Source of the DNA: Oceanibacterium hippocampi
GTDB lineage: Bacteria; Pseudomonadota; Alphaproteobacteria; Sneathiellales; Sneathiellaceae
Assembly (NCBI RefSeq): GCF_900172325.1
Contig: NZ_FWFR01000002.1
Coordinates: 806,001-870,000, forward strand
Reading direction: 5' to 3'
DNA: 64,000 nt
Shown: positions 17,285 to 25,635 of the stretch, in pieces
Position numbering within the stretch: position 1 is the stretch's first letter
Layout of the letters: each line of letters begins with the position of its first letter
Program-made: the position numbers and the translations under genes
Notes under the pieces: generated by a model
What the model was told of the DNA's origin: nothing
The model's input: only the letters and a program-made list of their open reading frames with translations
Database searches by the model: none

Positions 17285-17776
17285 CTACTCCTCCCCCCGG
17301 CGCCATTCCGCGAGAATGCCGACCACGCAATGAACGGTGATGATCGCGCCGCTTACCGGCACCGCGAGATAGACGTAGGCCATCGACAGGCGCAGGGCGG
17401 GGCTCAACTGCTTCCCGACGATGCCGACGATCTTGATGCCGTAAAAGATCAGGACGGCGGAGGTCGCGATGATGACCGTCAGCACCAGGGCGGTGTGAAT
17501 CGACTTCAGGGACCTGGGCAGCGCGGACACGAGCACGTCGATGACAGCATGTTCCCCGCGCTTCACGAGGACACAGGCGCCGAGCAGCGTCATCCAGATG
17601 AAGCAATAGCGGGTCATTTCCTCGATCCAGACGGGTGACCAGCCGATGAAGTACCGTCCGCCGACCTGGGCTGCGGCAAGCAACGCGATGATCGCGATCA
17701 GGCACGACGCGATGATCCGGCAGAGTATATCGAGGTAGTCGCTCGCGCGTTCGAGCGCGAAGCCGGCGGCCTTCAT
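17285..17776 (-). CDS. TRAP transporter small permease (DctQ)
   Basis: 163 residues with four membrane segments, the usual DctQ layout, and the conserved stretch WIEEMTRYCFIWMTLLGA in the middle. It bridges the binding protein and DctM in the inner membrane. GGGGAG stands about 7 nt before the ATG. The gap to the upstream binding-protein gene (17777-17890) contains a strong hairpin. Confidence 0.92.
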   Translation of the reverse strand: MKAAGFALERASDYLDILCRIIASCLIAIIALLAAAQVGGRYFIGWSPVWIEEMTRYCFIWMTLLGACVLVKRGEHAVIDVLVSALPRSLKSIHTALVLTVIIATSAVLIFYGIKIVGIVGKQLSPALRLSMAYVYLAVPVSGAIITVHCVVGILAEWRRGEE

Positions 17777-17842
17777 GGCGTCTCCCCCTTCTTCTCAATC
17801 GTCAGGCAAGGCCCTTTCCCAGACAATGCCATGCAAACGAGA

Positions 17843-17879
17843 CTCAGGCCCCGCAGGTCGGAACCATGCCGGGCCTGAG
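17843..17879 (-). other. Intercistronic hairpin between dctP and dctQ
   Basis: CTCAGGCCC (17843-17851) pairs perfectly with GGGCCTGAG (17871-17879) across 19 nt that can form a small inner stem. It starts 11 nt after the dctP stop on the transcript and has no T-run. Such hairpins commonly stabilise or partially terminate the message, giving more binding protein than membrane subunits. That role is inference. Confidence 0.5.
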
Positions 17880-17890
17880 CCGGAAGACGC

Positions 17891-18886
17891 TTACTTCGAG
17901 AACTGTTTCGCCTGTTCGATCAGGTCGGCGCCGAGCGCATCCGCATAGCGATCATAGACAGGGGCCACTGCCTTCTTGAACTCAGCCTTGTCGACGTCGC
18001 TGACAATGGTGACCCCGGCTTCCGCAAGCCGCTTCTCGGCCTCGCCCTCGCCGGAAACGAGGAACTTGCGCTGTGCCGCGACCGCCTGGTCGGCGGCCGC
18101 CTGGAGAATGGCCTTCTCCTTGTCGGACAGGCTGCTCCAGACGCTGCCGGACACGACCAGCGGGATCGAGACATAAACGTGTTCGGTCTTGGACAGGTAC
18201 TTTGCGGCCTCGTAGAAATGACTGGAGAGATACAGCAGCGTCGGGTTTTCCCCACCGTCGATGGTGCCCTGCTGCAGTCCGGTGAAGACTTCCGGGTATG
18301 CCATCGAGGTCGCGTTCACTCCCAGTGCGCGCCAGGTATCCACATAGACCGGCGTTTCGGGGATACGGACTTTCATGCTCGCCATGTCGGCCAACGAACG
18401 GACCGGGCCCTTGGAGTTGTAGAGGTTACGGAAACCGCCATGGCCCCAGCCCAGGACCTTCAGGCCCATGCCCTCGAGGTTATCCTCGATCGGCGCGGTG
18501 AATTCAGAATCCATCGCCTTGAAGGCGGCATCATAGGTGGGGAAAAGATAGGGCAGGTCGAACACCATCGCCTTGGGCTCGAAGTTGCCGAGGGTGAAGC
18601 TGCCGAGCAGGCTCATGTCGATGGTACCGAGCTGGAGCCCCTCGGCCACCTGTCGCTCGCCGCCGAGCTGCGCTCCGCCCAGCACGTCGATGGCGATCGC
18701 GCCCCCGCTCTGCTCCTTGACCCCGGCCGCGAACGCGACCGCAAGATAGTGGTACATGTCGTCGGGCTTCTCCACCGAGACATGGGCAAGCTGAAGCGTT
18801 CTGGTTTCGGCATTGGAAATGCCGGCCCACACGAAGCTTCCGGCCAATGCGGCCAGCGTAGCCGTGAGCAATTTCTTCTTGTTCAT
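17891..18886 (-). CDS. TRAP transporter substrate-binding protein (DctP)
   Basis: 331 residues with a signal peptide (MNKKKLLTATLAALAGSFVWAGISNA, cleaved near 26). DctP signatures include VRIPETPVYVDTWRALG, whose Arg usually binds the ligand carboxylate, followed by FTGLQQGTIDGGENP. It delivers an acidic solute from the periplasm to DctQM. With the cupin upstream and amidase downstream, the ligand could be an amide-containing organic acid. That is inference from neighbourhood only. Confidence 0.94.
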   Translation of the reverse strand: MNKKKLLTATLAALAGSFVWAGISNAETRTLQLAHVSVEKPDDMYHYLAVAFAAGVKEQSGGAIAIDVLGGAQLGGERQVAEGLQLGTIDMSLLGSFTLGNFEPKAMVFDLPYLFPTYDAAFKAMDSEFTAPIEDNLEGMGLKVLGWGHGGFRNLYNSKGPVRSLADMASMKVRIPETPVYVDTWRALGVNATSMAYPEVFTGLQQGTIDGGENPTLLYLSSHFYEAAKYLSKTEHVYVSIPLVVSGSVWSSLSDKEKAILQAAADQAVAAQRKFLVSGEGEAEKRLAEAGVTIVSDVDKAEFKKAVAPVYDRYADALGADLIEQAKQFSK

Positions 18887-19028
18887 GGATCAGTTCCTCC
18901 TCTTTCGATTTTCTTTCCGGACCGGCCATTCGTCGGTCCCGGAATGGGCCGCGACCGAATGGTGTCCTGATTCCAATTTTCCTGATCTGGCCGGCACGAT
19001 CTGCCTGCCCTTGCCTGCCCGTCAGCCC

Positions 19029-19511
19029 TCAGATTTCAGCTGACTCTTCCTCCAGCGGACGCCGCTTCTTCACATTGAAGCGCCCGTCATAGATCGGCCC
19101 CTCCCCGGTCGTCGGGCCCACGTACTGGACATAGAGGATCTCGCCTGCCTCGATTGTCTCGAGCTTGTATTCGAAGTGCGGATCGGGGTGGAAGATCATG
19201 GTTCCGGCCGAGTATTCCGCACCGTTGATTCTGAAAGTCCCGCTCAGGAAGTACCAGATCTGCGCGAAGTAATGGCTGTGCAGGGGATGGGTCGAGCCCT
19301 TCTCGTACCTGACGACCCCGGCGTTGGGAATCGTCCGGTCCTCCGACGTCGGGTGGAACATCATCTTCGTGAACTGCCCCTCGTAGCGGAGATTCTCCCA
19401 CTCCAGATCGTCACGATGGGCGACGCGCATTTCCTGATGGGCCTCCGTCAATGGACCGTCACGCCCCCCCGGATTGATGATCTTCTTCCCCGTGATCTTG
19501 TCTATCTTCAT
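19029..19511 (-). CDS. Cupin-domain protein
   Basis: 160 residues with a single cupin barrel. Metal-ligand-type histidines are in THPLHSHYFAQIWYF (motif 1, about residues 74-88) and HPDPHFEY (motif 2 region, about 107-114). Function is not defined; single cupins act as isomerases, dioxygenases or sensors. AGAGGA lies about 8 nt before the ATG. It leads the TRAP-amidase operon 142 bp before dctP and sits behind a good promoter at 19554-19582. Confidence 0.8.
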   Translation of the reverse strand: MKIDKITGKKIINPGGRDGPLTEAHQEMRVAHRDDLEWENLRYEGQFTKMMFHPTSEDRTIPNAGVVRYEKGSTHPLHSHYFAQIWYFLSGTFRINGAEYSAGTMIFHPDPHFEYKLETIEAGEILYVQYVGPTTGEGPIYDGRFNVKKRRPLEEESAEI

Positions 19512-19553
19512 CTCGCATCCTCTCGACGATCAACTGGATCCCGTTTAGATGTT

Positions 19554-19582
19554 TTTGTATCCATAACGAATTTCGCTGTCAA
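19554..19582 (-). promoter_or_regulatory. Candidate sigma-70 promoter of the cupin-TRAP-amidase operon
   Basis: On the minus strand TTGACA (19582-19577) and TACAAA (19559-19554) are separated by 17 bp, with a predicted transcript start about 35 nt before the cupin ATG. ATGGATACAA overlaps the -10 and resembles half of the TGTATACA-type operators of FCD-class GntR proteins. The GntR gene at 19762 is therefore a candidate repressor. Confidence 0.55.
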
Positions 19583-19761
19583 TACCGCCCGGGCGACATG
19601 ATGCCGTAACCGGTTGCCGCCGGCGGACAGATCCGACGCACAATTCAAGGCGGAATCCGGGAGATATGTGAGAAAGACAGGCAGCAGCGGCGGGGGGGCG
19701 GTCCGATCCGGCTCGGTGGAAACCCGGATGTACGGTTGCGCTCAGTCCCGCTCGGGCAGGT

Positions 19762-20445
19762 TCAGCTTCCGGCGCCGACCCATTCGATCACCAGTGCGCG
19801 TGTGCGCAGAACATGATCCTTCATCGCCTTGCCGGCGCGTTCGTGATCGCGCGCTGAAAGAGCGGCGATGATATCCTCATGCTGCTGGACGTTCTCGTCG
19901 AGCAGGCGCGGCGGCATCCGGGACGCCAAAGACATCACCCGCGAAACCACGTTGCCCTGCATCTCCGAGACGAGATCCTTCAGCATCTCATTGTGACAAG
20001 CGTCGCAGATGACATCGTGAAATCGCGCGTTGTGGAGGACCCAATCGATGTCCTTGGCATCCGGGTCATGGACGATCAGGGTGCGCGCATAATTCTTCTG
20101 GTGAAACCGCAAGGCCGTCAGGTCCTCGTCGGTGATCCAGTCGACGGCCAGACGTGCGGCCAGCCCCTCAAGTTCGGCCCGTATCTCGAAAGCCTCCTTG
20201 ATCTCCCTCAGGTTCGGGACGACGATCTTGGCGCGACCGGATGAAGTGACAGAGATCGCGCGCTTCGCCTCGAGGAAACGCAATGCCTCGCGGACCGGCG
20301 TCCGGCTGATGCTGAACTCTTTCGCGAGGGAGTTCTGACTGAGCGTATCGCCGGGCCGGTAATGACCGCTCTTGATCCGTCGGAGGATCTCGTCGGCGAT
20401 CTCGGTTGACGATCGGAAACCAGTATCTTCGCCGTGAGTCTTCAT
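19762..20445 (-). CDS. GntR-family regulator, FCD class
   Basis: 227 residues from the ATG at 20445, which has AAGGA 7 nt upstream; a longer frame to 20676 lacks conserved sequence. An N-terminal winged helix (about 8-75, NSLAKEFSISRTPVREALRFLE) is followed by an all-helical FCD ligand domain (about 85-220) with metal/ligand-type residues in DWVLHNARFHDVICDACHN. It lies upstream of and on the same strand as the cupin-TRAP-amidase operon, 250 bp away, and probably controls it. FCD regulators usually respond to the organic acid being catabolised. Confidence 0.9.
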   Translation of the reverse strand: MKTHGEDTGFRSSTEIADEILRRIKSGHYRPGDTLSQNSLAKEFSISRTPVREALRFLEAKRAISVTSSGRAKIVVPNLREIKEAFEIRAELEGLAARLAVDWITDEDLTALRFHQKNYARTLIVHDPDAKDIDWVLHNARFHDVICDACHNEMLKDLVSEMQGNVVSRVMSLASRMPPRLLDENVQQHEDIIAALSARDHERAGKAMKDHVLRTRALVIEWVGAGS

Positions 20446-20641
20446 GTGCACGTCCTTATTTGCGGCGAAACCGGTTGCGCACCCTACGCCTTGACTGTCC
20501 GCATGAACAGTTCTTCCATGGCTCGCGATATAGTACGCCCCGGTCCGGAGGCACAAGGCCCGGCCGACAACCGCAAATTGGTGCACCCTCGATATCGCCC
20601 GGGTACGATTGGCGAGCGATCGAACCTGGTGGAGACACAGC

Positions 20642-21034
20642 ATGGACCGATTCACCGGCGGTTGCCTGTGCGGCAACGTCCGTTTCGTGGCGACGGGACT
20701 GCCTTACCGGGTCGGCCTCTGTCACTGTCTCGACTGTCGCAAGCATCATGGCGCGCTGTTCCACGCTTCCGCGATATTCCCCGAGGATGCGGTGACGATC
20801 ACGGGCGACGTGCACGACTACCGCGGTCGGTTCTTCTGTCCCCGCTGCGGCTCGTCCGTCTTCGCCCGCAGCGCCGACGAGATCGAAGTCAACCTGGGCT
20901 CGCTCGACGCGCCCGACCAGTTGACGCCCACCTATGAAAGCTGGATCGTCCGCCGCGAATCCTGGTTGCCGCCGTTTCCGCTCACGAGACGATACGACCG
21001 GGATCGCGACGCATCGGGTCGCTCCGAGACATAG
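20642..21034 (+). CDS. GFA-family (glutathione-dependent formaldehyde-activating enzyme-like) zinc protein
   Basis: 130 residues with the family's zinc ligands: GGCLCGNV at the N-terminus, CHCLDCRK around residue 33 and CPRCGS around residue 72. The name comes from formaldehyde-glutathione adduct enzymes, but most members have no proven activity. It starts at an ATG with GGTGGAG upstream and is divergent from the GntR gene, about 200 bp between starts. Substrate and role are unknown. Confidence 0.88.
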   Translation: MDRFTGGCLCGNVRFVATGLPYRVGLCHCLDCRKHHGALFHASAIFPEDAVTITGDVHDYRGRFFCPRCGSSVFARSADEIEVNLGSLDAPDQLTPTYESWIVRRESWLPPFPLTRRYDRDRDASGRSET

Positions 21035-21105
21035 GCCGCAGGAGGGGCCGATTCGAGCTCGGCCTCATCAACGGCGACGCGCCACGCGGGGCACCGCGCT
21101 CCCGG

Positions 21106-21924
21106 CTAGATGATGCGTTTCCTGATCTCGGTCACGACCAGTTCCGCGATGATGACCACGGCGAAGATGCTGAGCAGCACTGTCGACACCTTGTCCCAGT
21201 AGAAGGTGTTCAGCGCGTTGTTGAGGGCGACCCCGATGCCCCCCGCGCCCACCAGGCCGAGGACCGCGGATTCCCGTACGTTGATGTCCCAGCGGAAAAG
21301 CGCGATCGACCACAGCGCCGGCTTCACCTGCGGCCAGTAGCCCTTCAGCAGGATGCTGAGCCGTGGCGCACCGGTCGCGGACAGGGCCTCGATGGTGCCC
21401 ATGTTCGCCTCCTCCAGGGCCTCGCCCAGCAACTTGCCGACGAACCCGACGGAGCGGAACGCAATGGCCAGCACGCCAGCCAGTGTGCCGGGGCCGAAAA
21501 TCGCCACGAAAAGCAGCGCCCAAACCAGAGAGTTGACCGAGCGCGACGACACGAGGATGAACTTCGCGAGAACCTGCAGAACCGGGTTCGAGGTGATGTT
21601 CCGCGCCGAGAAGAGCGCCACGGGGAGGGCCAGGATCAGCGCCAGGATGGTGCCGAGACTGGCGATGTGCAGCGTCTCGACAAGCGCTTCGTGGACGCCG
21701 ATCTGATAATAGGAGAGATCCGGTGGCCACAGCCGTTGCAGGAGGTCGAGCATCTGCTCCGGCGCGTCGTACAGGAATTCCGGGATGATCTGCACATGCC
21801 GGGTCGAGACCACGATCGCGGACACGACCAGCAGCAGGACCAGCCAGCGGGAAAACCGTTCGACCGGCGTGAAGCGTTGCAGCCGCCGATGCGTCCCCTG
21901 CACGGGATCGGCCGCATTCGTCAT
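21106..21924 (-). CDS. phnE: Phosphonate-type ABC permease (PhnE-like), second copy
   Basis: 272 residues with about six membrane segments and the PhnE loop GTIEALSATGAPRLSILLKGYWPQV, equivalent to the EAA motif. NVRESAVLGLVGAGGIG is a strongly conserved PhnE segment. It overlaps the upstream permease by 4 bp. Paired PhnE permeases are common in alphaproteobacteria and form a heterodimeric channel. It is last in the phnD-phnC-phnE-phnE operon. Confidence 0.93.
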   Translation of the reverse strand: MTNAADPVQGTHRRLQRFTPVERFSRWLVLLLVVSAIVVSTRHVQIIPEFLYDAPEQMLDLLQRLWPPDLSYYQIGVHEALVETLHIASLGTILALILALPVALFSARNITSNPVLQVLAKFILVSSRSVNSLVWALLFVAIFGPGTLAGVLAIAFRSVGFVGKLLGEALEEANMGTIEALSATGAPRLSILLKGYWPQVKPALWSIALFRWDINVRESAVLGLVGAGGIGVALNNALNTFYWDKVSTVLLSIFAVVIIAELVVTEIRKRII

Positions 21925-22715
21925 TTGAAGACCTCTTTGACCCAGATGCTGAGGTACTCGCCCGCCATGATCACCGCGATCAGCGAGATCAGGATCGCCG
22001 CGACGAAGTCATAGTCGAACCGCTGGAACGCCGAGAACAGCGTCCCGCCGATCCCGCCGGCGCCGACGATGCCGACCATCGTCGAGTTGCGGAGGTTGGA
22101 ATCGATCTGATAGGTCGCGAAACCGACGAACCGGGCAAGCACCTGCGGCACGACACTGAAGATGATCACGTTGCCGAACGACGCGCCGGTCGCCCGCACG
22201 GCTTCGACCTGCTTGAGGGAGATTTCCTCGATGGCCTCGGCGAACAGCTTGGCGATGAAGCCGATGGACGCCACGATCAGCGCGAGGATGCCGGCGAGCG
22301 CGCCGAAACCGACCGCCTTGACGAAAATGATCGCGACGATCACCGGATGGAACGACCGACAGATGGCTATCAGTGCCCGCGCCGGCCATGTGATCCACGG
22401 CGGCATCATGTTGCGCGCCGCGAGGAAGCCGATGGGTAGTGACAGAAGGATGCCGACCGCCGAGGCAAGGACCGCGATCTCCAGGCTTTCGAGCATCCCC
22501 TCGAGGAGCAGGCTCCAGCGCGAGAAGTTCGGCGGAACCATGCGGGCCAGCATGTCGCCACCATGGCCCATGCCCGCCACCATGCGGTCCCAGTTGAGGT
22601 CGAGGAGCCCGAAAGCATAGACGACGTAGGCCAACGCGACGGCCCAGAGCGCGCGCGTCCACCAGTTCACCGGAAACGGGTCGCGCTTTGCGGCGGATGT
22701 GCTGGACGGGGTCAA
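21921..22715 (-). CDS. phnE: Phosphonate-type ABC permease (PhnE-like), first copy
   Basis: 264 residues, membrane-spanning, with [25 protein letters not shown] as the ATPase-contact loop and [17 protein letters not shown] matching the second copy. It overlaps phnC by 4 bp upstream and the second permease by 4 bp downstream, so all four genes should be translated together. Transported compound is a phosphonate, phosphite or phosphate ester by family. No C-P lyase or phosphonatase gene is visible in this window. Confidence 0.93.
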   Translation of the reverse strand: MTPSSTSAAKRDPFPVNWWTRALWAVALAYVVYAFGLLDLNWDRMVAGMGHGGDMLARMVPPNFSRWSLLLEGMLESLEIAVLASAVGILLSLPIGFLAARNMMPPWITWPARALIAICRSFHPVIVAIIFVKAVGFGALAGILALIVASIGFIAKLFAEAIEEISLKQVEAVRATGASFGNVIIFSVVPQVLARFVGFATYQIDSNLRNSTMVGIVGAGGIGGTLFSAFQRFDYDFVAAILISLIAVIMAGEYLSIWVKEVFK

Positions 22716-23545
22716 TTCAGCCAGTCCTCACCGCCGTAGATCTCCTTGAGATGCGCGTCGGTCAGGCCGCCCGGCGGGCCGTCGTAGACGATCGTGCCCT
22801 CCGACATGCCGACGACGCGTTGCGCGAAGCGACGGCCGAGCGCGACGTCGTGGATATTCACGACAACGGGGATGTCGCGCTCACCGGCAAGCTTCGCCAT
22901 CAGTTCCATGATCTCGACCGATGTCTTCGGATCGAGCGACGACGTCGGCTCGTCGGCAAGAAGGATGTGCGGCGCCTGCATCAGGGCGCGCGCGATACCG
23001 ACCCGCTGACGCTGGCCACCGGACAGGTTGTCCGCCCGCTGCTGGGCGAACTCGCCAAGACCGACGGCGTCGAGCAGTTCGAACGCGCGGTCGATGTCCT
23101 CGGCCGGGAAACGCCTGAGCCAGGCCTTGAACGGCGAGACGTACCCGAGACGCCCGCACAGCAGGTTCTCGATCACCGAAAGCCGTTCGACCAGATTGTA
23201 TTCCTGGAACACCATCCCGACCTTGCGGCGCAACCGCCTGAGGCCGGCTCGATTCAGGCTGACGATGTCCTGGCCTTCGAAAATGATCTCGCCCCGGGTC
23301 GGCTCGACCAGGCGGTTCATGCAGCGAAGGAGCGTGCTCTTGCCCGTCCCCGATGGCCCGATGATCGCCGTTACGCCCTGGCCCTCGAGGTCGAGGTCGA
23401 TCCCCTTCAGGACCGGAACGCCCGGACGATACTCCTTGAACAGGCCACGAATACGCATCGATTTGGCGACACCGGCGGCGGCGTCCGCGGGGCCGAGGCC
23501 CCGCGGATCACTGGCAGACGTCGTACCGTTCCCGGTCACCGACAT
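22712..23545 (-). CDS. phnC: Phosphonate-type ABC ATPase (PhnC-like)
   Basis: 277 residues with Walker [11 protein letters not shown]-loop [14 protein letters not shown], signature [15 protein letters not shown] and Walker [13 protein letters not shown]. The phrase [15 protein letters not shown] is diagnostic of PhnC. An N-terminal extension of about 30 residues precedes the domain. Its ATG shares a base with the phnD stop (TGATG). Confidence 0.94.
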   Translation of the reverse strand: MSVTGNGTTSASDPRGLGPADAAAGVAKSMRIRGLFKEYRPGVPVLKGIDLDLEGQGVTAIIGPSGTGKSTLLRCMNRLVEPTRGEIIFEGQDIVSLNRAGLRRLRRKVGMVFQEYNLVERLSVIENLLCGRLGYVSPFKAWLRRFPAEDIDRAFELLDAVGLGEFAQQRADNLSGGQRQRVGIARALMQAPHILLADEPTSSLDPKTSVEIMELMAKLAGERDIPVVVNIHDVALGRRFAQRVVGMSEGTIVYDGPPGGLTDAHLKEIYGGEDWLN

Positions 23546-24576
23546 CAGTTCGCCTTCTTCTTGGCGGCCTTCTCTGCTTCCTTCTTGGCCATGTCGTCGA
23601 GGCCCTTGCGGTCGTACTCCTCGCCGATCGATTTCGCGATCTGACGAATGACGCCCCAGTCTTCCTTGTAGGTCACGGGGAAGAAACGGTCGGCGCCGCC
23701 AAACGTGTTCTGCATCTCAGGGGGGAAGCGGAAATCGCGGAACGCTTCGCGGATTTTCGCGACAAGATCCGGATGCAGATCATGGGCATAGGCGAAGGAC
23801 GACGTCGGGAATTTCGGGCTCGTGTAGATGATCCTGAAATCGTCGGCATTGACCACACCGCGTTCGGCCATGCGCTTGAAGACGTCGGAGGCGACCGGCG
23901 CGGCATCGTAGTCGCCGCTGTTGACGCCCAGAACCGACTGGTCGTGCTTGCCCGAGTAGAGAACCTCGTAGTCATCGCCCGGGACGAGGCCCTGGTCCGG
24001 GAACAAGGCGCGCGGCGCCAGGTTGCCCGAGTTCGACGAGGGCGAGGTATGCGCGACCTTCTTGCCCTTGAGGTCCGCAAGGGTCTGGAACGGGCTGTCC
24101 TTCTTGACGATGACGATCAGGTTGTAGCCCTGGAATTCCTGCTCGGTACCCTTCACCGCGAGCGGCACGGCGCCGGCGAGGTTGACCGCGAATCCGGTCG
24201 GACCCGTCGAGAAGCCCGCGACATGAAGACGGCCGGAGCGCATCGCTTCGATCTCGGCCGCGTTCGACTGCACGGTGTAATAGATCACTTTCTTGCCGGT
24301 CTTTTCCGTCAGGTAATCCTGGAACGGTTTGAAGGCATCGCGATAGACAGCCGGGTCTTCGACCGGCGTATAGGTAAACACCAGTGTCGACGGATCACGC
24401 CACTTCGACGGGTCCGTCGGCGCATCGGCGACGAGATCGCCGTCCGCGTCGCAGTAGATGACGTCCAGGCTTCCGCGGCTCTGGCAATCGTCCGCGAAGG
24501 TCGGTGTCACCGACGCCAGGGCCGCGGCCAGAACCAGGCCGAACCCGGCGGTCAGTCCAGTCAGTCTGAGTTTCAT
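23545..24576 (-). CDS. phnD: Phosphonate-type ABC substrate-binding protein (PhnD-like)
   Basis: 343 residues from the ATG at 24576, preceded by GGGAGG 6 nt away; an upstream in-frame start is rejected because the signal peptide begins here ([28 protein letters not shown]). The PhnD/PtxB fold is shown by YFTVQSN-like [19 protein letters not shown] and by [15 protein letters not shown], the ligand loop that holds the phosphonate group. The C-terminus is an unusual Lys/Ala-rich tail ([13 protein letters not shown]). It heads the operon and sits after a 390-bp leader region. Confidence 0.92.
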   Translation of the reverse strand: MKLRLTGLTAGFGLVLAAALASVTPTFADDCQSRGSLDVIYCDADGDLVADAPTDPSKWRDPSTLVFTYTPVEDPAVYRDAFKPFQDYLTEKTGKKVIYYTVQSNAAEIEAMRSGRLHVAGFSTGPTGFAVNLAGAVPLAVKGTEQEFQGYNLIVIVKKDSPFQTLADLKGKKVAHTSPSSNSGNLAPRALFPDQGLVPGDDYEVLYSGKHDQSVLGVNSGDYDAAPVASDVFKRMAERGVVNADDFRIIYTSPKFPTSSFAYAHDLHPDLVAKIREAFRDFRFPPEMQNTFGGADRFFPVTYKEDWGVIRQIAKSIGEEYDRKGLDDMAKKEAEKAAKKKAN

Positions 24577-24966
24577 TGTTTCCTCCCAAGGACAGCCGAC
24601 ATGCCGCGTTGTCGTTCTTCGAGACCGGTCCATTCAACCGACCCGTTCTCAATGGCGAAGACCGGCTGGCTGCCCCCGCCCGGGGGATTCTCCAGCTTTC
24701 GGGTTTCCGGATTGGTCAACTCGAACGACACACGGCACATTCACCCTCCGTTCCGGCAGGGCGTCATCGAAGTGTAATATTTCTGTCATAATTTGAGCAA
24801 CGGCGATTGTTTGCATGCGTACGGTCCCTGCCATGCAAACAGAGGGTTTGGTATGGCGTCCCGGCCCCCTGCCCCGGCATCTCCCGGCGCAGCACGAGCG
24901 GGAGACGGATGGCAGCTGTTGCCTGTCACGGATGCGGGACACCGCCGGCGTGCTCCCACTATGCGC
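24577..24966. other. 390-bp non-coding region upstream of phnD with a 9-bp inverted repeat
   Basis: No credible gene is seen; the frame at 24649-24942 has no family features and poor composition. GTTTGCATG (24809-24817) and CATGCAAAC (24832-24840) are perfect inverted arms, 14 nt apart. To their left on the minus strand is a possible promoter with TTGCTC, 18 bp and TACACT, ending near 24770. This would give phnD a leader of about 190 nt. No known riboswitch class was recognised in it. Confidence 0.5.
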
Positions 24967-25635
24967 TCACCTGTTCCGATCCGGAATGTAACCCACCGCC
25001 GCGGCCGCCGCGGCGAAGCTCTCGCCGGCGCGCAGACGGCTTTCAAGCTGCTCGTCGAGACCCCTGATGCGCTCGGCGATGGCCAGTGCCTCGCCGGTTC
25101 GCGCGCGGGGGACGACGACGATGCCCGTGTCGTCACCGACGACCAGATCGCCCTGCGACACGGAGACACCCCCGATCGAAACATCGCACCCGGGCGGGAG
25201 AAGCTTCAGTCTGGTTTTCCCTGTCGTGGGCACAACCCATCGGCTGGAAAGCCACAATCCCGTCTCTCGAATCTCTTCAATGTCGCGACAGGCGCCGTCG
25301 ATCACGACGCCGGCTACGCCCTGGTTGCGTGTCGCGAGTGCCGCGAGACCTCCCATGGTCGAGATGCGCGCGCCGCCCATGTCGACCATCAGGACCTTGC
25401 CGGGGCCGGCGGCGGCGATCAACTGACCGACCGCGAAGTCGTGCTTCTCGAAATCCCCCAGATGCCCGGTCAACTCCCGGGCCGTCACGGCGAAACCGGT
25501 CATCCGGCCACTGCCGCTCTGCCTCGGGATACCTTCGATCGTCCCGAATATTCCCAGTTCGTCCAACGCGTCCGACCAGGTGCTCGCGCCGATCGCCGCC
25601 GCGCGCTCCAGGATGTCCTGTTCTTCGATGGTCAT
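24967..25635 (-). CDS. RraA/HMG-aldolase family protein
   Basis: 222 residues of the RraA-like fold, shared by 4-hydroxy-4-methyl-2-oxoglutarate/4-carboxy-4-hydroxy-2-oxoadipate aldolases, oxaloacetate decarboxylases and RraA proteins. The metal/substrate residues are present: GGARISTMGGLAALAT and VVIDGACRDIEEIRE, where the Arg-Asp pair of this motif is typical of the enzymatic members. Its ATG overlaps the stop of the 2-oxoglutarate-dehydrogenase-E1-like gene (ATGA), so the two are coupled. An aldolase or decarboxylase acting on a 2-oxo acid fits this neighbour best. Confidence 0.85.
   Translation of the reverse strand: MTIEEQDILERAAAIGASTWSDALDELGIFGTIEGIPRQSGSGRMTGFAVTARELTGHLGDFEKHDFAVGQLIAAAGPGKVLMVDMGGARISTMGGLAALATRNQGVAGVVIDGACRDIEEIRETGLWLSSRWVVPTTGKTRLKLLPPGCDVSIGGVSVSQGDLVVGDDTGIVVVPRARTGEALAIAERIRGLDEQLESRLRAGESFAAAAAAVGYIPDRNR

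Noticed and set aside
17828-17839. TGCCATGCAAAC shared with the repeat near 24830 as a common regulatory site
   Set aside because: Only 12 nt match, only one arm of the palindrome is present, and positions relative to genes differ; chance is likely.
24649-24942. 98-codon minus-strand frame between the RraA-like gene and phnD
   Set aside because: Covers the inverted repeat and likely promoter; composition and lack of family features argue against coding.
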